Source of the DNA: Burkholderiaceae bacterium
GTDB taxonomy: Bacteria; Pseudomonadota; Gammaproteobacteria; Burkholderiales; Burkholderiaceae_C
Direction of reading: 5' to 3'
Assembly (NCBI GenBank): GCA_017992055.1
Contig: JAGOPK010000001.1
Coordinates: 248,001 to 312,000, forward strand
DNA: 64,000 nt
In this document: one piece after another, positions 53,114-62,688 of the stretch
Position numbering within the stretch: position 1 is the stretch's first letter
Layout: the number at the start of each line of letters is the position of its first letter
Position numbers and translations under genes: made by a program
Notes under the pieces: generated by a model
Told to the model about the DNA's origin: nothing
What the model saw: only the letters and a program-made list of their open reading frames with translations
The model's database searches: none

Positions 53114-53277
53114 GGTGTGGAGGCTCGGGTCAGGGGTGGGGCCATGGAGGCCGGGGACTGCTGGGCTGCTGCAAACGGCGCCGCAAGAATCGCGCCGCCT
53201 GCATTCTTCGGCGCTGGGGGCTTGACGCCCCGCCCGCCGTGACAACAGCATGCCACTCCACTTGCCAGGAGAGCCGC

Positions 53278-53676
53278 ATGCAAAGCTATGAAGCCATCTA
53301 CCAGACCCCCGGTGCCTTCAGCTGGAACGAGCTGGGCACCAGCGATCCGCAGGCGGCCAAGGCCTTCTACGGCCGGCTGTTCGGCTGGAGCTTCGACACC
53401 ATGGCCATGGGCGAGCAGGGCGACTACCACCTGATCAAGGTGGGCGAGACCTCGGTGGGCGGCATCATGCAGACCCAGCAGCCGGGCCAGCCCAGCATGT
53501 GGGGCAGCTATGTCACGGTGGCCGACTGCGATGCCACGGCGGCGCTGGCCAAGGAGCTGGGGGGCGTCATCTGCGCCGGTCCGTTCGACATCCCGAACGT
53601 GGGCCGCATGGTGGTGATCCAGGACCCGCAGGGCGCGGTGATCCAGGCCATTGCCTACACGCCGCCGGCGGGCTGA
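53278..53676 (+). CDS. VOC-family protein
   Basis: A 132-residue VOC-fold protein, of the type with paired domains seen in glyoxalase-like hydrolases. Characteristic segments are GAFSWNELGTSDPQAAKAFYGRLFGWSFD and VVIQDPQGAVIQAIAYTPPAG. CAGGAGAG lies six bases before the ATG. Metal ligands and substrate cannot be assigned with confidence. Confidence 0.85.
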   Translation: MQSYEAIYQTPGAFSWNELGTSDPQAAKAFYGRLFGWSFDTMAMGEQGDYHLIKVGETSVGGIMQTQQPGQPSMWGSYVTVADCDATAALAKELGGVICAGPFDIPNVGRMVVIQDPQGAVIQAIAYTPPAG

Positions 53677-53682
53677 GGCCGG

Positions 53683-53758
53683 TGGCGCGCCCGGCTGGGA
53701 TCGAACCAGCAACCCCTGCCTTCGGAGGGCAGTACTCTATCCATTGAGCTACGGGCGC
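53683..53758 (-). tRNA. tRNA-Arg (CCG)
   Basis: A 76-base cloverleaf with a seven-base acceptor stem (GCGCCCG pairing with CGGGCGC), T-loop GGTTCGATCC and anticodon loop CTCCGAA, anticodon CCG. The 3' CCA is encoded in the genome (bases 53683-53685). It reads codon CGG in arginine. It ends seven bases from the VOC gene stop on the opposite strand. Confidence 0.95.
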
Positions 53759-53771
53759 GCGGAAGCGGCGG

Positions 53772-53777
53772 ATTGTA
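53772..53777 (-). promoter_or_regulatory. -10 element of tRNA-Arg promoter
   Basis: On the minus strand TACAAT lies 14 bases upstream of the tRNA 5' end, a good -10 distance. No convincing -35 element was found. Confidence 0.4.
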
Positions 53778-53854
53778 TGCGCTGCGCAGGCCCCTGCCCG
53801 GGGCTGTTGGTTTGACGGCAACAGTGCGTGGCCGGCCCCGGGGTGTGGCGCCGC

Positions 53855-53860
53855 TATAAT
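53855..53860 (+). promoter_or_regulatory. -10 element for cytochrome c5 gene
   Basis: A perfect TATAAT hexamer followed by T-runs in otherwise G/C-rich DNA, about 92 bases upstream of the start codon. The region 16-18 bases upstream has no TTGACA-like -35. Confidence 0.5.
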
Positions 53861-53930
53861 TTTTAGGTTGTGCCGGAGCCGGGCTGCCCAGTTCCTGCCA
53901 CCCCTTGACGTCCACCCCCCGCGACGACCC

Positions 53931-53950
53931 CAGGATTGCCCAGGATTGCC
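53931..53950. repeat. 10-bp direct repeat duplicating the ribosome-binding site
   Basis: CAGGATTGCC occurs twice in tandem directly before the cytochrome start codon. Each copy carries AGGA; the second is six bases from the ATG at 53952 and serves as the ribosome-binding site. Confidence 0.8.
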
Positions 53951-53951
53951 C

Positions 53952-54509
53952 ATGAGCGACGCGCAGAACACCGAACACCACGAAGAATCGCACGAGGGCC
54001 CGATCAAGACCCCCAAGCAGCTGATTGCCGCCGTCGTGGCGTCGTTCGTGGTGCCGGTGGTCATCATCATCATGCTCGCCAACTTCGTGAACTTCGGCGG
54101 CAAGACCGGCGCCGGCAGCGACGGCATGGGTGAGGAGGCCGTGGCCCGCCGCATCCAGCCGGTCGGCGCGATCGAGATCAAGGTCGCCGGCGACATGAAT
54201 GCGATGAAGACCGGTGAGCAGGTCTACCAGGCCCAGTGCGCGGCCTGCCATGGCAGCGGCGCCGCCGGCGCACCCAAGCTCGGCGATGCCGGCGCCTGGG
54301 GCCCGCGCGTGGGCACCGGCTACGAGGCGCTGCTGACCTCGGCGCTGAAGGGCAAGGGCAATATGGGCGCCCAGGGCGGCGGCGATTTCAGCGACTTCGA
54401 GATCGGCCGTGCCGTGGTCTACATGGCCAACCAGGGCGGTGGCAAGCTGGCCGAGCCCAAGGCGCCGGCCGCCGCCGCGTCGGCAGCCGACGCCGCCGCC
54501 AGCAAGTGA
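53952..54509 (+). CDS. membrane-anchored cytochrome c5-type protein
   Basis: A 185-residue cytochrome with an N-terminal acidic cytoplasmic segment, one membrane helix (LIAAVVASFVVPVVIIIMLANF) and one haem motif CAACH in QVYQAQCAACHGSGAAGAPKLGD. A C-terminal Ala/Lys-rich tail follows. It fits the cytochrome c5 family that feeds electrons to terminal oxidases in betaproteobacteria. The ATG at 53952 is fixed by the duplicated ribosome-binding site. A rho-independent terminator follows at 54533-54555. Confidence 0.92.
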   Translation: MSDAQNTEHHEESHEGPIKTPKQLIAAVVASFVVPVVIIIMLANFVNFGGKTGAGSDGMGEEAVARRIQPVGAIEIKVAGDMNAMKTGEQVYQAQCAACHGSGAAGAPKLGDAGAWGPRVGTGYEALLTSALKGKGNMGAQGGGDFSDFEIGRAVVYMANQGGGKLAEPKAPAAAASAADAAASK

Positions 54510-54532
54510 CGGCCCGCCCAGCCACCTGAAGC

Positions 54533-54555
54533 AACCGCCCCGAGGGGCGGTTTTT
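54533..54555 (+). terminator. rho-independent terminator after cytochrome c5 gene
   Basis: Stem AACCGCCCC/GGGGCGGTT (54533-54541 and 54544-54552) with a two-base loop is followed directly by T residues. It lies 24 bases after the cytochrome stop and touches the stop codon of the convergent gene. Confidence 0.88.
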
Positions 54556-55088
54556 CATTGCGGCTGTGGTTCGCGCACAAAGCCGAACTGCGCCGGCGCG
54601 GCCGCCGCCTGCAGCGGCTGCGGCTGCCACAGGCCGGCCTCCACCGCGCGTGCGGCATCCACCATGTCCTGGCTGTGCACCAGGCCCAGGCCCAGCTCGG
54701 TGGCCAGGTACAGGCGGCCGGCCTCGTCCAGCCAGCTGCCGGTCACGCGGGCCGGCAGGCCGGTGTGGCTGGTGACGGCGGGCGCATCGCCCTGCCACTG
54801 CAGGCGCCAGATCCAGGGCGTGGCCTCCAGCTGCACATAGACCCGCTGCGGGCCGTTCTGGAAGAACCACTGGCCGGCGTCGTCGTGGCCGTAGTTGCGG
54901 TGGATGAAGGCCTTGAGCTTGTCGTGCTCGATGCGGCTGCCCTTGACCTGCGGAAACGGCCCGGCGCGCTGGATGCGCTCGTCGCGCATGTACCAGTCGC
55001 CACGCGCGTCGAGTGCCAGCCAGCCATGGCAGTGCGGCACATTGGGCCATTTTTTCAGCGCGGCTTCGACGATGGCGTCCATCGGCAT
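54555..55088 (-). CDS. conserved protein of the DUF2946/DUF2944 type (number uncertain)
   Basis: A 177-residue soluble protein of unknown function. It begins MDAIVEAALKKWPNVPHCHG and has WLALDARGDWYMRDE, FIHRNYGHDDAGQWFFQNGPQRVYV and TELGLGLVHSQDM. I recall this as a conserved betaproteobacterial DUF family, but am unsure of the exact number. It is convergent with the cytochrome gene and lies 25 bases downstream of the YheT-like gene, same strand. Confidence 0.7.
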   Translation of the reverse strand: MPMDAIVEAALKKWPNVPHCHGWLALDARGDWYMRDERIQRAGPFPQVKGSRIEHDKLKAFIHRNYGHDDAGQWFFQNGPQRVYVQLEATPWIWRLQWQGDAPAVTSHTGLPARVTGSWLDEAGRLYLATELGLGLVHSQDMVDAARAVEAGLWQPQPLQAAAAPAQFGFVREPQPQ

Positions 55089-55113
55089 CTCCTGGCTCGG
55101 GTGCGGGCGGGCT

Positions 55114-56097
55114 TCAAGTGTGCGCCTGCATCCAGGCCATCACCGCCTCGGACAGGCCGAGCACATGGCCGGGCGGCAGGCGGCCGGCCGGAAAGCCGAC
55201 ATGGCCGCCATGCGCCGGCTGCCACAGCGTGACGTGGCGGCCGACCTCGTGCGGCCGCGGCAGGCTGGCCGCCGGCACGAAGGGGTCGTTGCGCGCATTC
55301 AGCACCAGGGCCGGGATGCGGATCTGCGCCAGCCGCGGTTTGGCCGAGGCGCGGGCCCAGTAGTCCTCGGTGTCGCGGAAGCCGTGCAGCGGCGCGGTGA
55401 AGACGTTGTCGAACTCGTACAGGTCGCGCGCGGCCAGCAGGCGCTCGCGGCTGAACAGGCCCGGATGCTGGGCCAGCTTGGCCAGGGCCTTGGGCTTCAT
55501 GCTGCGCAGGAACATGCGCGTGTAGATCTGCCGGTTCAGGCCGCGGCCGATGGCATGGCCGCCAGCGGCCAGGTCGATCGGCGAGCACACCGCGGCCACG
55601 CCGGCGGCGGTGGCCGCGGCGCTGTCGCCGGCCTCCTCGGCCCAGCGCAGCAGGGCATTGCCTCCCAGCGACACGCCCACCGCGCGCAGCGGCCGCGTGC
55701 AGCGCTGGCGCAGGCCGGCCAGCACCCAGGCGATCTCTTCCCAGTCGCCCGAGTGGTAGGCGCGTGGCGCGCGGTTCAGCTCGCCCGAGCAGCCGCGGAA
55801 GTGCGGCACCGCATAGGCCCAGCCGGCCTCGCGCGCCCAGTGGCCGAAGGACTGGGCATAGTGGCTGGCCGACGAGCCTTCCAGGCCATGGAACAGCACC
55901 AGCAGCGGCCGGCCGGCGGCCAGGCGGGCCGCGCTGCCCTGCAGCCAGTCCACGTCGATGAAGTCGGCGTCGGGCGTGGCCCAGCGTTCGCGCTCGAAGG
56001 CCAGGGCCGGGCCACGGTGGCGGCGCGCAAACAGCGCCGGCCAGATGGTCTGCGCGTGGCCGCCGGGCAGCCAGCGCGGCGCGCGGAAGTCCTGCAT
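55114..56097 (-). CDS. YheT-like alpha/beta hydrolase
   Basis: A 327-residue alpha/beta hydrolase of the YheT (embryogenesis-associated, ABHD1/3) family. The start motif RAPRWLPGGHAQTIWPAL is diagnostic. The oxyanion segment LLVLFHGLEGSSASHYAQ, nucleophile elbow VGVSLGGN (Ser), Asp in LVLNARNDPFVP and His in PAHGGHVGF make a complete triad. It probably acts on lipid esters, but the substrate is unknown. Confidence 0.9.
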   Translation of the reverse strand: MQDFRAPRWLPGGHAQTIWPALFARRHRGPALAFERERWATPDADFIDVDWLQGSAARLAAGRPLLVLFHGLEGSSASHYAQSFGHWAREAGWAYAVPHFRGCSGELNRAPRAYHSGDWEEIAWVLAGLRQRCTRPLRAVGVSLGGNALLRWAEEAGDSAAATAAGVAAVCSPIDLAAGGHAIGRGLNRQIYTRMFLRSMKPKALAKLAQHPGLFSRERLLAARDLYEFDNVFTAPLHGFRDTEDYWARASAKPRLAQIRIPALVLNARNDPFVPAASLPRPHEVGRHVTLWQPAHGGHVGFPAGRLPPGHVLGLSEAVMAWMQAHT

Positions 56098-56119
56098 GCG
56101 GAGGGCGGTGGGCGGTGCC

Positions 56120-56569
56120 TCAGTGCAGCACGGTCGGTGCCTCGGCCACCTCGGGCGGGGCGTCGGCGGTGCCGGGGCTGGCATGGTGGGCGATCAGGCG
56201 CCAGCCCTGGGCCGTGCGCAGGTAGACATTGGTGGCCAGCACATGGCCGGTCTGCGTGCCTTCGGCGGTGCGCAGCAGGATGCGTTCGACCAGGCTGTGC
56301 ATGGCCGCCTCCAGGCCGTGCACGCGGCGCACGCGCTCGATGCTGAGGTCGATGCGGCCGTTGGCGAAGATGGCCTCGAAGGCCGCGCGGATGGCCACCG
56401 GGCCGACGATGCGCGGCCCGCCCGGATGCACGCAGACGATCTCGTCGTCGTCGGCCCACACCGCCATCAGCTTGTCCAGGTCGGCCTCGCGCAAGGCCTC
56501 GTAGAACTGGGCCTCGACCTCGTCGGGCGTGCTGGCCACCAAGTGGGCGGCGGGGGGGCGGTGCTGCAT
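56120..56569 (-). CDS. SnoaL/NTF2-like protein
   Basis: A 149-residue NTF2-fold protein (DUF4440/SnoaL-like). Segments VEAQFYEALREADLDKLMAVWADDD, CVHPGGPRIVGPVAIRAAFEAIF and GHVLATNVYLRTAQGWRLIAHH match the family. The function is unknown. It starts 16 bases downstream of purU, same strand, so they may be co-transcribed. Confidence 0.85.
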   Translation of the reverse strand: MQHRPPAAHLVASTPDEVEAQFYEALREADLDKLMAVWADDDEIVCVHPGGPRIVGPVAIRAAFEAIFANGRIDLSIERVRRVHGLEAAMHSLVERILLRTAEGTQTGHVLATNVYLRTAQGWRLIAHHASPGTADAPPEVAEAPTVLH

Positions 56570-56585
56570 GGCGTGGGCCTGGGAT

Positions 56586-57479
56586 TCAGCGGAAGATCAC
56601 GGTCTTGTGGCCGTTCATCAGCACGCGGTGCTCGACATGCCAGCGCACGGCCCGCGCCAGCACCACGCACTCGACATCGCGGCCGGTGGCGGTGAGGTCG
56701 TCGGCCGACATCGCATGGTCGACCCGGGCCACGTCCTGCTCGATGATCGGGCCTTCGTCCAGGTCGGCGGTGACGTAGTGGGCGGTGGCGCCGATCAGCT
56801 TCACGCCGCGGGCATGGGCCTGGTAATAGGGCTTGGCGCCCTTGAAGCTGGGCAGGAAGCTGTGGTGGATGTTGATGGCCCGGCCCTTCAGCGCCTGGCA
56901 CAGCTGCGGGCTGAGGATCTGCATGTAGCGCGCCAGCACCACCAGGTCGATGCGCTCGCGATCGATCAGGGCCTCGATCTGCTGCTCCTGCGCGCGCTTG
57001 GTGGCGGCGTCGGCGCCGGCGGGCAGCGGCAGGTGGTGGAAGGGGATGCCATAGCTCTCGGCCAGGCCGCGGAAGGTCTCGTGGTTGGAGACGATGGCCG
57101 GGATGTCGACGTCGATCTGACCGCTCTTGACGCGGAACAGCAGGTCGTTCAGGCAGTGGCCATGCTGGCTGACCATCAGCAGCAGGCGCTGGCGCTGGGC
57201 CAGCGGATGCAGCTGTGCATCCATCTGGAACTGCGTGCGTACATGCGAGAACAGGTTTTCGAGGGTCGCCGTCTCGGCCAGGTGGTCGGGCGCGGCGAAA
57301 TGCACGCGCATGAAGAACAATCCGGTCGCGTCCTCACCCTGTACGTCGCCGAACTGGTGTGAATCGATGATGTTGCAGCCCGCCTGGAACAGCAGGCCCG
57401 ACACCGCATGCACGATGCCGGTGGTGTCGCGGCAGGCCAGGGTGAGGATGAACTCGTTGTGTGACGCCATGCCGGTCAT
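56586..57479 (-). CDS. purU: formyltetrahydrofolate deformylase
   Basis: Hydrolyses 10-formyltetrahydrofolate to formate and tetrahydrofolate, balancing the one-carbon pool. The 297-residue protein has an N-terminal ACT domain (FILTLACRDTTGIVHAVSGLL) and a formyl-transferase-fold catalytic domain (VSNHETFRGLAESYGIPFHHLP, NIHHSFLPSFKGA, ATAHYVTADLDEGPIIEQD). The conserved His and Asp of the family are present. An ATG at 57470 is an equally possible start. Confidence 0.95.
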   Translation of the reverse strand: MTGMASHNEFILTLACRDTTGIVHAVSGLLFQAGCNIIDSHQFGDVQGEDATGLFFMRVHFAAPDHLAETATLENLFSHVRTQFQMDAQLHPLAQRQRLLLMVSQHGHCLNDLLFRVKSGQIDVDIPAIVSNHETFRGLAESYGIPFHHLPLPAGADAATKRAQEQQIEALIDRERIDLVVLARYMQILSPQLCQALKGRAINIHHSFLPSFKGAKPYYQAHARGVKLIGATAHYVTADLDEGPIIEQDVARVDHAMSADDLTATGRDVECVVLARAVRWHVEHRVLMNGHKTVIFR

Positions 57480-57512
57480 TGTAAGTACCCACCCCCGCAG
57501 GACCGTGAGCCG

Positions 57513-58166
57513 ATGAAGACCGCCCCCGAAGACTGGAGCGCCCGCAGCAAGGACCTGGCCCAGCTGCTGTCGCGCAGCGCACTGGGCGACCGCGCTGCCT
57601 TCCAGCGCCTGTACGAGCTGAGCAGCGGCCATTTGTTTGCCGTGGTGCTGCGCATCCAGCGCGACCGCGACCTGGCCGAGGACCTGCTGCAGGAGGTTTA
57701 TGTCAGCGCCTGGAAGGCCGCCGGCAGCTTCGACGCCAGCCAGTCCCAGCCGCTGACCTGGCTGACCCACATCGCGCGCAACAAGGCCATCGACAGCCTG
57801 CGCCGCGCCGGCGCCCAGCCGCGGCTGGAAAGCCTGCACCGCCAGGGCGGCGACGGCGACGACCTGCCCGACCTGCACGAGCAGCTGCCCGACGAGGCCC
57901 CCGGCCCGGCCGACCTGCTGCAGCGCGCCAGCGATGCCCGCCAGCTGGCCCATTGCATGGACGACCTCAGCGCGCCGCAGCGCCAGAGCGTGGCCCTGGC
58001 CTTCTTCGACGGCCTGTCGCATGCCGAGGTGGCCGAGCGGCTGAAGCAGCCGCTGGGCACGGTGAAAAGCTGGGTGCGGCGTGCGCTGGCCTCGTTGAAA
58101 GGCTGCCTGGACCGTGCCGCCCGGCGCGACGGCGAGGCCGCCTCCACCCAGGGACAGGGGGCCTGA
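57513..58166 (+). CDS. ECF-type RNA polymerase sigma factor
   Basis: A 217-residue extracytoplasmic-function sigma factor. Region 2 reads FQRLYELSSGHLFAVVLRIQRDRDLAEDLLQEVYVSAWK with RNKAIDSLRR, and region 4 reads LSHAEVAERLKQPLGTVKSWVRRALASLK. It begins 33 bases from the divergent purU start and is followed two bases later by an anti-sigma gene. The trigger is unknown. Confidence 0.93.
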   Translation: MKTAPEDWSARSKDLAQLLSRSALGDRAAFQRLYELSSGHLFAVVLRIQRDRDLAEDLLQEVYVSAWKAAGSFDASQSQPLTWLTHIARNKAIDSLRRAGAQPRLESLHRQGGDGDDLPDLHEQLPDEAPGPADLLQRASDARQLAHCMDDLSAPQRQSVALAFFDGLSHAEVAERLKQPLGTVKSWVRRALASLKGCLDRAARRDGEAASTQGQGA

Positions 58167-58168
58167 GC

Positions 58169-58873
58169 ATGGACTACGGACGACGTGATCGCGCCGAGGC
58201 CCTGGCCGCCGAATACGTGGCCGGCTCGCTGCGCGGGCCGGCGCGGCGGCGCTTCGAGGCCCTGCTGTCCGGCCATCCGGCGCTGCGCGCGGCGGTGGCC
58301 GGCTGGAACCGGCGGCTGATGCCGCTGTCCGGCGTGGTCGAGCCGGTGGCGCCGCCGCCGCGGGTCTGGCAGCGCATCGAGCAGCGGCTGTGGCCGGCCG
58401 CACCGGCACCGGCGCCGCTGCCCTGGTGGCAGCGACTGGCGCTGTGGCGTGGTGTGGCCGCGCTGGCGCTGGCCGCCAGCGTGGGCCTGGGCCTGGTGCT
58501 CGGCCTGCCCGGCGAGGTGCAGCCGCCGGTGGTGGTGGTGCTGCAGTCCACCGGCAAGGACCCGGCGGTGTCGGGCAGCCTGGTGGCCAGCTTCAGCGCC
58601 GACGGCCGTGCCGTGGTGGCCACGCCGATCCAGCGTGTGCAGCTGGACCAGCCGCGCTCGCTGGAGCTGTGGTGGGCGCCGGCGGTGGGCGCGCCACGCT
58701 CGCTGGGCCTGATCAAGGGCGACGGCACGACGGTGCTCGACCGCCGCCAGCTGCCCGGCGGCATCCGCGGCAGCGGCATCGACCACATGGCGGTCAGCGT
58801 CGAGCCGCCCGGCGGCTCGCCCACCGGCCAGCCCACCGGGCCGGTGATCTTCTACGGCAAGCTGCAGCTGTAG
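58169..58873 (+). CDS. anti-sigma factor (RskA-like)
   Basis: A 234-residue inner-membrane anti-sigma factor. A cytoplasmic N-terminal domain (AEYVAGSLRGPARRRFEALLSGHP) is followed by one membrane helix (GVAALALAASVGLGLVLGLP) and a periplasmic RskA-type domain (SLELWWAPAVGAPRSLGLI). It is coupled to the sigma gene two bases upstream and should sequester it until a signal releases it. Confidence 0.88.
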   Translation: MDYGRRDRAEALAAEYVAGSLRGPARRRFEALLSGHPALRAAVAGWNRRLMPLSGVVEPVAPPPRVWQRIEQRLWPAAPAPAPLPWWQRLALWRGVAALALAASVGLGLVLGLPGEVQPPVVVVLQSTGKDPAVSGSLVASFSADGRAVVATPIQRVQLDQPRSLELWWAPAVGAPRSLGLIKGDGTTVLDRRQLPGGIRGSGIDHMAVSVEPPGGSPTGQPTGPVIFYGKLQL

Positions 58874-58882
58874 GTCGGGGGG

Positions 58883-59095
58883 TCAGTGGCCGTGGCCCAG
58901 CACCTCGCCGGCCTTCAGCCGGTAGACGGTGCCGCAGTAGGGGCACTTGCCGCCGCCCTCGTGCGCGAGGTCGACGAAGACGCGCGGGTGGTTGCTCCAC
59001 AGCGGCATCTTGGGGTTGGGGCAGGTCACCACGCCGGGGCCTTGCACGTCCTTGGCGGTGACTTCGACCACCGCAGCGCTCTGCTCTTGGCTCAT
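58883..59095 (-). CDS. zinc-finger domain protein (NDUFS6/CHCC type)
   Basis: A 70-residue zinc-finger protein. Metal ligands Cys-x-Pro and CPYC appear in VTCPNPKMPLWSNHPRVFVD and KCPYCGTVYRL, a Cys-His-Cys-Cys arrangement as in the NDUFS6-type family. The ATG at 59095 has AAGGTG eight bases upstream; a GTG at 59104 overlapping the ilvE stop is an alternative. It directly follows ilvE, a common betaproteobacterial order. Confidence 0.85.
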   Translation of the reverse strand: MSQEQSAAVVEVTAKDVQGPGVVTCPNPKMPLWSNHPRVFVDLAHEGGGKCPYCGTVYRLKAGEVLGHGH

Positions 59096-59100
59096 GGCAT

Positions 59101-60024
59101 TCACACCTTGCTCAGCCAGGCCGCGTACTTGGGGTTGCGGCCGTTGACGATGTCGAAGAACGCGTTCTGGATCTTCTCGGTGATGGGGCCACGCTCGCCG
59201 GCACCGATCTCGATGCGGTCGAGTTCGCGGATCGGCGTCACCTCGGCGGCGGTGCCGGTGAAGAAGGCCTCGTCGCAGATGTAGACCTCGTCGCGGGTGA
59301 TGCGCTTTTCCACCAGCTTCAGGCCCAGGTCCTGGCAGATGTTGAAGATGGTGTCGCGGGTGATGCCGTTGAGCGCACCGGCCGACAGGTCGGGCGTGTA
59401 GACCACGCCCTTCTTGATGACGAACAGGTTCTCGCCGGCGCCTTCGCTGACGAAGCCGGCCGAGTCCAGCAGCAGGGCCTCGTCATAGCCTTCGTCGGTG
59501 GCCTCCATGTTGGCCAGGATGCTGTTGGTGTAGTTGCTCACCGCCTTGGCCTGCGTCATCGTGATGTTGACGTGGTGGCGGGTGTAGCTGCTGGTCTTGA
59601 CGCGGATGCCGCGCTTCAGGCCTTCTTCGCCCAGGTAGGCGCCCCAGGCCCAGGCCGCGACCATCAGGTGGATGGTGTTGCCCTTGGGGCTGACGCCCAG
59701 CTTCTGGTCGCCGATCCAGACCAGCGGGCGCAGGTAGCAGCTTTCCAGCTTGTTCTCGCGCACCACGTCCTTTTGCGCCTGCTCCACCTGCTCCAGGCTG
59801 AACGGGATCTTCATGCGCAGGATCTTGGCGCTGTTGAACAGGCGCTCGGTGTGCTCGCGCAGGCGGAAGATGGCCGTGCCGTCCACGGTGTTGTAGGCGC
59901 GCACGCCCTCGAAGGCGCCGCAGCCGTAGTGCAGCGTGTGCGACAGCACATGGATCTTGGCATCGCGCCAGTCGACCATCTGGCCGTCCATCCAGATCTT
60001 GCCGTCGCGGTCGGACATCGACAT
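59101..60024 (-). CDS. ilvE: branched-chain amino acid aminotransferase
   Basis: A 307-residue class IV PLP aminotransferase that interconverts valine, leucine and isoleucine with their keto acids. The PLP-binding lysine is Lys160 in QAKAVSNYTNSILANMEA. Other motifs are TLHYGCGAFEGVRAY and GFVSEGAGENLFVI. CAGGAG precedes the ATG by about 10 bases. It is followed closely by the zinc-finger gene. Confidence 0.97.
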   Translation of the reverse strand: MSMSDRDGKIWMDGQMVDWRDAKIHVLSHTLHYGCGAFEGVRAYNTVDGTAIFRLREHTERLFNSAKILRMKIPFSLEQVEQAQKDVVRENKLESCYLRPLVWIGDQKLGVSPKGNTIHLMVAAWAWGAYLGEEGLKRGIRVKTSSYTRHHVNITMTQAKAVSNYTNSILANMEATDEGYDEALLLDSAGFVSEGAGENLFVIKKGVVYTPDLSAGALNGITRDTIFNICQDLGLKLVEKRITRDEVYICDEAFFTGTAAEVTPIRELDRIEIGAGERGPITEKIQNAFFDIVNGRNPKYAAWLSKV

Positions 60025-60280
60025 GAAGGGTGCTCCTGTGAGGGGTTCGGGCGAGCCCGCGATTGTAGGTCGCGGCGCCACCCGGCTGCAGTCGGCCGGG
60101 CGCAGGCGAACTGGAGCCGGCCGGATGTGAAGCCTGTCACGGCGCGTCGGGCCGCGTGGACTGCCACGGTTTGCGGCCGGGCAAAGCGGGGATCAGTCAC
60201 GGACCTGCGGGTCAGTTCCTGAAACACTGGCCTGCATCGGTGCCGCCACTGTCGAGCAGGCACACGTTGTTGGGAAGCTC

Positions 60281-60886
60281 ATGAACCTCACCTCCACCCG
60301 TCTCCAGCGCCTGTCGATGCTGACCGCCGCCGTGGCCCTCGGCGCCACCCTGGCGACGCCGGCCCTGGCCAAGCCCGCCCAGGCCCAGCCCACGGCGTGC
60401 AGCTTCAGCGATCTGACCGGGGCCACGGTCACCGGCTGCTCGGGCTACATCGCCGGCAATCTGCTGCAGGGCAATACCGGGGCGACGGTCAGTGCCGCCG
60501 TGGCCACCCAGCTGGCCGCGCTGGGCGTGGCCGACGCCAGCCATGCGACCTATGTCGAGAAGATCGGCAGCCTGGGCGGCGGCTCGGTCATCGACTTCTC
60601 GACCGTGCTGTCCGGCACCACGGTGATCGGCCTGCACCTGGGCGGCGGCTCGGACAAGTTCACCAACGGCAATGTCGCGGGTGGCGCCACCGCCTTCTAC
60701 CTGCTGCAGGCCGGCAGCAGCCTGGACTCGCTGGGCCTGGCCTCGTACATGACCGCGTCGTCGGGCGTGGCCCTGTTCGAGACCCAGGCCGCGCCGGTGC
60801 CCGAGCCCCAGACCTGGGCGCTGATGCTGGGCGGCCTGGCCGGCGTGGGCTTCATTGGGGCGCGTCGGCGTCGTCAGGGCGTGTGA
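60281..60886 (+). CDS. PEP-CTERM sorting-signal protein
   Basis: A 201-residue secreted protein. A signal peptide (LTAAVALGATLATPALA) is followed by a Gly/Thr/Ser-rich body (two cysteines, CSFSDLTGATVTGC) and a textbook PEP-CTERM signal: VPEPQTWALMLGGLAGVGFI and a basic tail RRRRQ. The function is unknown. Its last 35 bases overlap convergently with the next gene. The 256-base region upstream holds no gene. Confidence 0.87.
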   Translation: MNLTSTRLQRLSMLTAAVALGATLATPALAKPAQAQPTACSFSDLTGATVTGCSGYIAGNLLQGNTGATVSAAVATQLAALGVADASHATYVEKIGSLGGGSVIDFSTVLSGTTVIGLHLGGGSDKFTNGNVAGGATAFYLLQAGSSLDSLGLASYMTASSGVALFETQAAPVPEPQTWALMLGGLAGVGFIGARRRRQGV

Positions 60887-61244
60887 GCGTCCAGGCGCTG
60901 ACGCGGCCACGCTGCAGCGCCACCTCGACTGCCGAGCCCGAGGCATCGCGCCAGCGATAGGTCTCGGGCTCGTCGGCCAGCTTCTCGCCCAGGCTGCCGG
61001 TCATGGTCACCAGGTCCATCAGGCGCATGCCGGCCTTCAGCCGGCTGTGCAGCATCACCGCGCTGGCCACATGGCCCACCGGCGCGCTGCCGGCGGCGCG
61101 CATGGCGCGCAGCGCACGGCTGAACTGCATCAGCAGCCAGAACACCGTGCCCGACAAGGCCAGCAGCACGCCCTGCCAGCCAAAAAACATCCAGCCCAGC
61201 ACATGGGCCAGCAGGGCCAGGGCCCATCCCAGTCGCGCATTCAT
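60852..61244 (-). CDS. conserved membrane protein, function unknown
   Basis: A 130-residue protein. Two N-terminal hydrophobic helices (LGWALALLAHVLGWMFFGW, GVLLALSGTVFWLLMQF) precede a soluble C-terminal part (RLMDLVTMTGSLGEKLADEPETYRW). I do not recognise a named family. It lies 33 bases downstream of radA, same strand, and overlaps the PEP-CTERM gene end by 35 bases. Confidence 0.75.
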   Translation of the reverse strand: MNARLGWALALLAHVLGWMFFGWQGVLLALSGTVFWLLMQFSRALRAMRAAGSAPVGHVASAVMLHSRLKAGMRLMDLVTMTGSLGEKLADEPETYRWRDASGSAVEVALQRGRVSAWTLTRPDDADAPQ

Positions 61245-61277
61245 CGCATCTGCATCCTTGCCGTCACGGCCTCGTCG

Positions 61278-62639
<1,362 letters not shown>

Positions 62640-62688
62640 CGTGGCATTGTCCATGGCCGGCCGGGGTGGCCATGCTCCAATACCGGGC

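Noticed and set aside
53812-53860. TTGACG at 53812-53817 paired with TATAAT at 53855 as a sigma-70 promoter
   Set aside because: The spacing of 37 bases is far too long for a -35/-10 pair.
60228-60250. Possible sigma-54 promoter (TGGCCTGCATCGGTGC) before the third PEP-CTERM gene
   Set aside because: The GG to GC distance is one base too long and the -12 element is poor.
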